Assembly (NCBI RefSeq): GCF_000600295.1
Contig: NZ_JEMG01000001.1
Coordinates: forward strand, 201,459-265,458
Source: Hylemonella gracilis str. Niagara R
GTDB lineage: Bacteria; Pseudomonadota; Gammaproteobacteria; Burkholderiales; Burkholderiaceae_C
Direction: 5' to 3'
Length of the DNA stretch: 64,000 bases
The notes beneath the pieces were generated by a model. That model searched no databases. It was not told where the DNA came from and saw nothing but the letters and a program-made list of their open reading frames with translations. Made by a program: the position numbers and the translations under genes. Shown in pieces: positions 58,010-64,000 of the stretch; position 1 is the first letter of the stretch; the number at the start of each line of letters is the position of its first letter.

Positions 58010-58969
58010 ATGCGCCGCAAGCTGCCCTCCACCCAGGCCCTGGCCTGCTTCGAAGCCGCGGCCCGGCACCAGAGCTACACGCGCGCGGCACAAGAATTGG
58101 CGCTGACGCAAAGCGCCGTATCGCGCCAGATCCTCACGCTGGAGGATTTCCTGGGCCTGGCGCTCTTCACGCGCAATCGCCATGGCGTTGCGCTCACGGC
58201 CCAGGGCGCTGCCTACGCCCGTCAGATCGCGCAACGGCTGGCTGCATTGGAACGCGACACGCTGGACGTCATGGCACACCATGGTGACGGTGCCAGTGGC
58301 GGCGTGATTGCGCTGGCCGCCGTGGCGACCTTCGCCACGCGTTGGCTGATCCCGCGTCTGCCTCAGCTTGCGCAGGCCCATCCGGACATGGTGGTGCACA
58401 TCGAAACGCGCACCCGGCCCTTTCTGTTCGCCGACCAGGAATTCGACGCTGCGCTCTACGCCGGGACATCCGAGCAGATGCAGCGCTGGGCCGGCACCCA
58501 AGCCACGCCCCTGCTGCCTGAAGAGGTGCTGCCAGTGTGCAGCCCCGCCCTGCTGCAGGACACCCAAACGGCGCGCCGACCAGGCACTGCGGCACGCGGC
58601 CTGGCACCGGCCCAGATTGCTACCCTGCCCCTGCTGCAGCAAAGCACACGGCCGACGGCCTGGCGGCAATGGTTCGAGGCCCAAGGCGTGGACGCCCCAC
58701 GCGCCATGGCGGGGCCGCGTTACGAGTTGTTTTCAATGACGGCCATGGCCGCCTCGCGCGGCCTGGGCCTGGCCCTGGTGCCGACCATGCTGATCGAAGA
58801 GGAACTGGCCCGGGGCGAACTCGTCATCGCCTGCCCCCGACCCTTGAAAAGCGGGCGCAGCTATTACTACGTCACGCCCGAGCCAGACCAGGACGGGGCG
58901 GAACGCGCCGCGGTCGGCCAGCTGCGCCGCTGGCTGATCGCGCAAGCACAGGTTCAGGCTCAGCCCTGA
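58010..58969 (+). CDS. LysR family regulator divergent from gcdH (GcvA-like)
   Basis: A 319-residue LysR-type regulator with the GcvA-like opening LPSTQALACFEAAARHQSYTRAAQELALTQSAVSRQIL (in parts). The effector domain shows FATRWLIPRLPQL and YELFSMTAMAASRGLGLALVPTMLI. It diverges 187 bases from gcdH, which is the classical arrangement, so it is probably the local regulator of glutaryl-CoA use (GcdR role). This is inferred from position. Confidence 0.86.
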   Translation: MRRKLPSTQALACFEAAARHQSYTRAAQELALTQSAVSRQILTLEDFLGLALFTRNRHGVALTAQGAAYARQIAQRLAALERDTLDVMAHHGDGASGGVIALAAVATFATRWLIPRLPQLAQAHPDMVVHIETRTRPFLFADQEFDAALYAGTSEQMQRWAGTQATPLLPEEVLPVCSPALLQDTQTARRPGTAARGLAPAQIATLPLLQQSTRPTAWRQWFEAQGVDAPRAMAGPRYELFSMTAMAASRGLGLALVPTMLIEEELARGELVIACPRPLKSGRSYYYVTPEPDQDGAERAAVGQLRRWLIAQAQVQAQP

Positions 58970-59024
58970 GCACAACGGCCTTGCGCCGCTTGCTCAGCCC
59001 AAGGCGGCCCCGTCTGCGCAGTGC

Positions 59025-60788
59025 TTAAAACTCGTCCCAATCACCGTCGTCCGCCTGCGACTTGGCCGTCGCTTGCAGGCGCTTGGGGTCTGCTTTCGCG
59101 GGTTCGCTCTTGCGCGCTGCAGGCTCGGCCGGCGCCGCCGTTGGGGCCGCGGCGGCGACCCTGGTCATCGGACGCGACGCGGGCGCCGCGGCACGCGCCA
59201 GGGGTGCGGGCTTCGGAGCCGACATCTGAGCGGCGGGCAAGGCCGCGGCCTCGCCCACGTTGAACACCGACACCACGCTCGCCAGGCGCTGTGCCTGATC
59301 GCGCATGGTGGCCGCTGCCGCTGACGATTCCTCCACCAGGGCGGCATTCTGCTGGGTCATCTGGTCGAGATTACCCACGGCCTGGTTGACCTGGTTGATG
59401 CCGTCGCGTTGCTCCGCGGAAGCCGTGCTGATCTCGCCGATCAGGTCAGAGACACGCTTCACGCTGGTGACGATGTCATCCATGCTCTGGCCCGCCTGGC
59501 TCACCTGGCGTGAACCTTCCTCGACCGCCTGCACGGAATTCCCGATCAGCGTCTTGATCTCCTTGGCCGCCTCGGCACTGCGGCCCGCCAGCGCCCGCAC
59601 CTCGCCCGCCACGACCGCGAAGCCTCGACCTTGCTCGCCCGCGCGCGCGGCTTCCACGGCCGCGTTCAAGGCCAGGATGTTGGTCTGGAAGGCGATGCCG
59701 TCGATCACGCCGATGATGTCCGAGATCTTCTTGGACGACTCGGTGATCTGCCCCATGCTGACGATGGCTTGCCCAACGATGGCGCCACCACCCTGCGCCG
59801 CGGTCGCTGCGCTGCTGGCGAGCTGATTGGCCTGCACGGCCGTGTCCGCCGACTGCGTGATGGTGCTGGTGAGCTCCTCCATGCTGGCCGCGGTTTCCTC
59901 CAGGTTGGCCGCTGTCTGCTCGGTGCGCGCCGACAGGTCGGCACTGCCCTTGGCGATTTCGCCGGCCGCCGCGTTGACGGACTCCACGCCCATGCGTACC
60001 TCGGTCACCACACGGCGCAGGTGGTCGGACATGGTGTCGAGCGCGCGCAGCAGCTGGCCGATCTCGTCCTTGGCGTTGGATTCAAGCCGCGCGGTCAGGT
60101 TGCCGTCGGCGATGTGCTGCGTCAAGGTCACCGCGTCACGCACGGGCCGCACAATGGAGCGTGTCACCGCCAGCGCCAACAGCACGCCGATCAGCACCGC
60201 CAGCGCCACCCCTATGCTTTGCCCGAGCTGGCTGCGTTGCGCCGTCACCTGGGCTTGGGCCTGCGTTTCGAGCAACATGTTGCGCGCATGGGCGGCCACG
60301 TCATCCAGGGACTTCAGGTAGGCCGTGGCCAGGGGCAGCAGATCCCTATCGACCAGGCTCATGATGTCCTCGCCAGCCTGCTGGCGCTTGATGAGGGCGG
60401 CGCGCGCTTCGATGTAGACCTTGCGGTTGGCCGCCACCGCCTCCATCAGGGCCTTGCCCTTGTCATCGTTGATCAGGGCGACGAGCTCCTTCTGGTCTTC
60501 GCTGATGGACTTGGACGTGGCCGCCATGTCCTTGGCCAGTTGTTCCTGGTAGGCAGCGTCCCGCGTCTTCAAGGCGGCCGAGGCGCGTATCCAATTGATG
60601 GTGGTCTGCGCGCTCCAGCCTTGAGCCAGCAAGGCGCGCCGCATCTCGACCGTGGCGATTTGCTCACTGGTGTTCTTGAGCGTGTCCAGTCGCCAGATAC
60701 CCAGCACCGCCACCGCCAGGGTGATGAAGAGCAGGATGCCGAAGGCCAAAGCCAAACGTGAGCCTATCTTCAGATTGGTGAACGCCAT
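59025..60788 (-). CDS. Methyl-accepting chemotaxis protein
   Basis: A 587-residue chemoreceptor. TM1 at 11-32, a four-helix-bundle periplasmic ligand domain at 33-188, TM2 at 190-210, a HAMP region around 211-262, and a signalling domain with the conserved tip [28 protein letters not shown] (in part). The C-terminal tail is Ala/Pro-rich and ends DWDEF, which fits the xWxxF pentapeptide that tethers CheR and CheB, so this is a fully adapted, high-abundance type. AAAGGCG precedes ATG 60788. Ligand unknown. Confidence 0.93.
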   Translation of the reverse strand: MAFTNLKIGSRLALAFGILLFITLAVAVLGIWRLDTLKNTSEQIATVEMRRALLAQGWSAQTTINWIRASAALKTRDAAYQEQLAKDMAATSKSISEDQKELVALINDDKGKALMEAVAANRKVYIEARAALIKRQQAGEDIMSLVDRDLLPLATAYLKSLDDVAAHARNMLLETQAQAQVTAQRSQLGQSIGVALAVLIGVLLALAVTRSIVRPVRDAVTLTQHIADGNLTARLESNAKDEIGQLLRALDTMSDHLRRVVTEVRMGVESVNAAAGEIAKGSADLSARTEQTAANLEETAASMEELTSTITQSADTAVQANQLASSAATAAQGGGAIVGQAIVSMGQITESSKKISDIIGVIDGIAFQTNILALNAAVEAARAGEQGRGFAVVAGEVRALAGRSAEAAKEIKTLIGNSVQAVEEGSRQVSQAGQSMDDIVTSVKRVSDLIGEISTASAEQRDGINQVNQAVGNLDQMTQQNAALVEESSAAAATMRDQAQRLASVVSVFNVGEAAALPAAQMSAPKPAPLARAAAPASRPMTRVAAAAPTAAPAEPAARKSEPAKADPKRLQATAKSQADDGDWDEF

Positions 60789-60863
60789 GAGTTCGCCTTT
60801 CTCAAATTTTGAAGCGCCGCTTTGCGTGGACGCGATAACCGCATGAACCCAGTAGGGTCCTTG

Positions 60864-60884
60864 TAAATGGACGCGATCCATTTA
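60864..60884. repeat. Inverted repeat in the leader of the chemoreceptor gene
   Basis: TAAATGGA and TCCATTTA around CGCGA, 76 bases upstream of the MCP start, overlapping the -10 half of a sigma-28-like promoter (60882-60908). It could be an operator or a leader hairpin. Confidence 0.5.
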
Positions 60885-60908
60885 TTCGAGTCAACAGTAG
60901 AAACCATG
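60882..60908 (-). promoter_or_regulatory. Weak sigma-28-like promoter of the chemoreceptor gene
   Basis: CATGGTTT, eleven bases, TCGAATAA on the minus strand: five of eight in each half with correct spacing. Chemoreceptor genes are usual FliA targets, which raises the prior. Confidence 0.4.
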
Positions 60909-61056
60909 GAGTGCTCCCGAGTCAATCAAAACCCCCCTGGATGCCCCCGCCCCTACGCCTCAGGAAACAGGCACCGAGTGCATCGGCGAACCGCAAACGG
61001 GATTCATTCCATGACTGCTGCAGAATGAATGCCCTCACCAGACTCAGCTATCCGGC

Positions 61057-61293
61057 ATGACCCACCCACACCCACACAGCGCCCTGGCCTCTCGGCTGGA
61101 CGAATTGGAGATCAAGGCCAGTTTTGCCGAGGATTTGCTGGAACAATTGAACCTGACGATCTACAAGCAACAACAGCAAATCGAACTGTTGCAGCGGCAA
61201 ATCAACCATCTGCGCAAGCAGTTGCCCGAGCCTGACCCCGCACAGGGCACGACAAGGCAGAACGCCAGCGACGAACGGCCTCCGCACTACTGA
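61057..61293 (+). CDS. slyX: SlyX family protein
   Basis: A 78-residue coiled-coil protein of the SlyX family: LASRLDELEIKASFAEDLLEQLN then IYKQQQQIELLQRQINHLRKQL (in parts) and the conserved PPHY end. The function of SlyX is unknown. The ATG at 61057 fits the family length. Confidence 0.92.
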   Translation: MTHPHPHSALASRLDELEIKASFAEDLLEQLNLTIYKQQQQIELLQRQINHLRKQLPEPDPAQGTTRQNASDERPPHY

Positions 61294-61717
61294 CGTCGAG
61301 GACTCCGGGCACGATCTCCCCAACCGACACGGCAGGCAAGCGATTGCCGTTTTGCAATGGAACCCTCTGCTTTTTGGTCAGCCATTGACTTCTGTGCCAG
61401 CGGGCGCGCGGAGTTCACACATCTGTCCAGGCTGGTCGTCATGTCCGGGTTCAGCACTTAGTCACGTGCTTGCGCGTGCCGCGGTTTCTTGCTTCTTGAT
61501 CGACAGCTCCTGTTTCTTGCCGGGCACATTGCGAGGGCTCGTCTAACGCCAGCGCCGGACGCAGCAGGCCAAGCACGTCGCACGCGGCCCAGGGTTTGCA
61601 CGGCGCAACACACGGAATTCCCGCTGCCCAGTCCTGGGTGTCACCTCCGCGTCAGGGTTAGGCGCGCCGGGCCCCTCCTTCGCATAATCTGGGCATCGTC
61701 TTCACTGTCACATCACC
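61294..61717. other. 424-base gap with no recognisable gene
   Basis: A possible hairpin (ACGGCA, then TGCCGTTTT, 61329-61353) may end slyX. The rest is GC-rich with only short, weak frames; a 34-codon ATG frame at 61358 has no ribosome-binding site. I see no known RNA motif. Confidence 0.5.
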
Positions 61718-62143
61718 ATGACCGCCATCTGGAAAAAACCCGTCAGCGTCGAGTCCGCCACGCAGTACGCGCAGAACACCGCCATCACGCACCTGGGCAT
61801 CGAATTCCTGGAGATCGGGCCGGACTACCTCAAGGCCAGGGTGCCGGTGGACGCGCGCACCATGCAACCCATGCGCCTGCTGCATGGGGGCGTGTCCGTC
61901 GTGCTGGCCGAGACCCTGGGCTCCATGGGTGCCTACTACGCCAGCCCCGAAGGCCAGGAGGTGGTGGGCCTGGACATCAACGCCAACCACTTGCGCAGCG
62001 CCCGCGGCGGCTGGGTGACCGGAGTGGCGCGGCCCATCCACATCGGGCGCAGCACCCATGTCTGGCAGATCGAGCTGCGCAACGAGGCCGACGAGATGGT
62101 CTGCATCTCGCGCATCACGATGGCAGTGCTGACACCACGCTGA
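61718..62143 (+). CDS. Hotdog-fold thioesterase (PaaI/YdiI type)
   Basis: A 141-residue thioesterase of the PaaI/MenI hotdog group. It shows HLGIEFLEIGPDYLKARVPVD, then LLHGGVSVVLAETLGSMGAYY with the catalytic glutamate, and VGLDINANHLRSAR. Such enzymes hydrolyse aryl- or acyl-CoA thioesters (1,4-dihydroxynaphthoyl-CoA or phenylacetyl-CoA-like). Substrate not determinable. Confidence 0.9.
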   Translation: MTAIWKKPVSVESATQYAQNTAITHLGIEFLEIGPDYLKARVPVDARTMQPMRLLHGGVSVVLAETLGSMGAYYASPEGQEVVGLDINANHLRSARGGWVTGVARPIHIGRSTHVWQIELRNEADEMVCISRITMAVLTPR

Positions 62144-62187
62144 AGGCAGGCCGACGCTGAGTGCGAACGAAAACGGGTGTCCCCGGC

Positions 62188-63597
62188 CTAGACCAGGCGG
62201 TGAATCTTGCGCTTGCGCCAGACCAGGCCGTAGTAGGCCCCTTGCATCAGCAGCATGGCGCAGAAGGCGATGGGGTAGGCCATCCACACGCCGTCGATAC
62301 CGATCTGCCGGCTCAACAACCAGGCCGACGGTACCTGGATGAAGGCAATGCAAACAATGGCGATGGCCGTCGGCACCAGCACCGTGCCGCTGGCGCGCAT
62401 CACGCCACCGAGCACGGCGGCAAAGCCGAACACCAGGCAGCTCCAAAGCATGATGTGCAGCAGGCTCTGTGCCATACCCGCCACGTTGGCGTCGCTGATG
62501 AACATCCGCATCAAGGGACGCGAGGCCAGATACCCCAGCAGCACCAGTGAACCTGTGATCAACAGATTCAACGCCAGCCCCGTGCGCATGATCGCGTTCA
62601 GGCGGCCGGGTTGCCCGGCGCCTATGGCCTGCGCACCCAGGATGGAGGCCGTGATGGCGATGGACAAGGCCGGGAACTGCACGTAGTTCACCACCTGGTT
62701 GACCGCGCCATAGGCGGCGGTCGCGCCCGAGCCAAAGCCATTGACCAGGGACAGCACCGCGATTTCGGACAGGGCGATCATGATCATTTGCACCGAGGTC
62801 GGCAGGCCCAGGCGCAGCACCAGACGCAGCCAATGCCCGTCTGGGCGCAAGGCCCGCAACAACCGCGCGTCCAGCGCCAGTGGGTGCCTGCGGCGGTGCA
62901 GATGCCAGACCAAGTAGACCAGGGACACCACGAATGAAACGATGGCCGCCACCGCCGCCGAGGCCACACCCAGGCGCGGCAGGCCCAGCCAGCCCAGGAT
63001 GAAGGCCGGCGTGAGTAGGCAGGACACGACGGTGGACAGCAGCAATGCGTACAGCGGCGTTACCGTGTCGCCCACGCCGCGCAGCAACTGCGTGTAGAGA
63101 ATGAAGACCAGCAGCACCGGCATGGCCAGCAGCACGGGACGCGCATAGCCCAGGGCCAGGGGCAACACATCGTCGGGCGTGCCCAGGATTCGCAACAGGG
63201 GCTCGGTGTAGAGACCGCCGAACACGCCCACGGCCAGGCCGATCAGCAGGCTCAGGCACAGAGCCGCACCCGCGATGGCTTTCACTTTCCCCGTTTCACG
63301 CGCACCCCAGGCCTGGCCGATCAGCACCGAGGCGCCCGCGCCGATGCCGATGATCAGCGCGATGAAGAAGAAGAGGATGGGAAACATCCCGGCCACTGCG
63401 GCCAAGGCCTGCGTGCCCAGCAATTGGCCGACGAAAATGTTGTTGGCCGTGCCCGACAGCGACTGCAACAGGTTGGCCAGGACCATGGGCCCCAGGAACA
63501 GCAGATAGGTTTTCCACAGAGGTCGGCCGCTAGGAAAGCCGGTGGAGTACGCAGACGGAGGTGATGCGGGGGTGATGGCCTGTTGTTCTTGCGTCAT
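62188..63597 (-). CDS. MATE family efflux transporter
   Basis: A 469-residue MATE transporter with twelve helices. FLGPMVLANLLQSLSGTANNIFVGQLLG (in part) opens repeat 1, and QLLRGVGDTVTPLYALLLSTV and GGVMRASGTVLVPTAIAIV close repeats 1 and 2. MATE proteins expel cationic drugs or metabolites using Na+ or H+. ATG 63597 begins the ordered part; the frame stays open further upstream. Divergence from NorM suggests the DinF-like or prokaryotic MepA branch. Confidence 0.88.
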   Translation of the reverse strand: MTQEQQAITPASPPSAYSTGFPSGRPLWKTYLLFLGPMVLANLLQSLSGTANNIFVGQLLGTQALAAVAGMFPILFFFIALIIGIGAGASVLIGQAWGARETGKVKAIAGAALCLSLLIGLAVGVFGGLYTEPLLRILGTPDDVLPLALGYARPVLLAMPVLLVFILYTQLLRGVGDTVTPLYALLLSTVVSCLLTPAFILGWLGLPRLGVASAAVAAIVSFVVSLVYLVWHLHRRRHPLALDARLLRALRPDGHWLRLVLRLGLPTSVQMIMIALSEIAVLSLVNGFGSGATAAYGAVNQVVNYVQFPALSIAITASILGAQAIGAGQPGRLNAIMRTGLALNLLITGSLVLLGYLASRPLMRMFISDANVAGMAQSLLHIMLWSCLVFGFAAVLGGVMRASGTVLVPTAIAIVCIAFIQVPSAWLLSRQIGIDGVWMAYPIAFCAMLLMQGAYYGLVWRKRKIHRLV

Positions 63598-63733
63598 GGC
63601 ATGGGCGTGTACGCCGTGTTGTCGTCGCGCGGGGCTTGAGTGGACCGAAATGTCGGCGACATCACCAGTCGTGCCGGCCCGAACCGACTCGAGCGAACGG
63701 GCCGCTTCCACCGCATTCGCCGATTGTGCCCGC

Positions 63734-64000
63734 CTACTCCCGCTCGCAACGTCCGCTGGATTGCATCACCCCGCGCCAGTCGCTTTCCCAGCTGAGCCGC
63801 TGCGCGTCGAAAACGATGCGCTCGTTGTCCAGCGCGGTCAGCACCTGCGGACCATGCACATTGAAGCTGTAGACCGGCACGCCGTCGATGCGCACTTCGG
63901 TGATCTTGTTGCCATCATGGGCCAGGTCCACGCTGCGCACCCAGACGCTGCGCGCGGGTTGGTACACGGCCTCGCAACGGTAGTTGACCGTTTGTTCGGT
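63734..64000 (-). CDS. Hypothetical secreted protein, partial (start beyond the right edge)
   Basis: The last 88 residues are visible and the N-terminus lies outside. The frame runs without interruption to the window edge, so a GTG at 63967 is not the start. It shows VNYRCE with one cysteine and GRCERE with a second near the end, and FNVHGPQVLTALDNERIVFD. The YRCE opening and C-terminal Cys recall MliC-like lysozyme inhibitor or lipoprotein domains, but the match is weak. Function unassigned. Confidence 0.5.
   Translation of the reverse strand, partial: TEQTVNYRCEAVYQPARSVWVRSVDLAHDGNKITEVRIDGVPVYSFNVHGPQVLTALDNERIVFDAQRLSWESDWRGVMQSSGRCERE

Overview
This is a gene-dense, GC-rich stretch of bacterial chromosome. 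Its content points to the Betaproteobacteria, order Burkholderiales, probably the family Comamonadaceae. The pointers are two Bug-type tricarboxylate-binding proteins, a methionine synthase split into two genes, an SAH riboswitch, a histidine-utilisation (hut) locus with a deiminase-type branch, a glnK-amtB pair behind a sigma-54 promoter, and a glutaryl-CoA dehydrogenase/CoA-transferase pair. This placement rests on protein families and gene order, not on a database search. I see no rRNA, tRNA, CRISPR array, phage, transposase or integron, so the window looks like ordinary chromosome rather than an island.

Layout. 1-7 kb: feoA (cut by the edge, with a Fur box), radA with an unusual in-frame insert, panE, alr, a DedA protein, an EamA transporter, a LuxR-type regulator and a DUF3237 protein. 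7-12 kb: a Bug protein, then an envelope cassette (membrane acyltransferase, outer-membrane barrel, PagL-like lipid A deacylase) facing a membrane-bound LytTR regulator. 12-20 kb: glcF-glcE, glnK-amtB with sigma-54 and NtrC sites, comM and a second amtB. 20-24.4 kb: two MFS transporters, two small proteins, and an FMN riboswitch before a type-II lumazine synthase. 24.4-38.2 kb: a 12-gene hut locus on the minus strand. 38.3-45 kb: the two halves of metH on either side of a PACE efflux gene, an RlmN-like radical-SAM gene and a TerC gene, with an SAH and a manganese riboswitch. 45-64 kb: recQ, small membrane proteins, LysR regulators, a universal stress protein, a zinc carboxypeptidase, a second Bug protein, a calcium-loop protein behind a sigma-28-like promoter, the glutarate module, a chemoreceptor, slyX, a thioesterase, a MATE transporter and a truncated gene.

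How the genes work together. The hut locus carries uptake (ABC transporter), control (HutC and three matching 13-base operators) and the whole route from histidine to glutamate plus formate (HutH, HutU, HutI, HutF, HutG, with HutD). A FAD-dependent 2-hydroxyacid dehydrogenase and a HisC-type aminotransferase are inserted with overlapping reading frames. The simplest reading is a side branch that turns imidazolyl-lactate, via imidazolyl-pyruvate, into histidine. The nitrogen genes share sigma-54 control, so ammonium uptake and histidine use are both plausible responses to nitrogen limitation. Three riboswitches (FMN, SAH, Mn2+) tie riboflavin, methionine and metal functions to their own metabolites.

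Limits. All assignments come from reading the sequence and recalling family motifs. Start codons without a clear ribosome-binding site are flagged, and promoters were noted only where the motif was strong.
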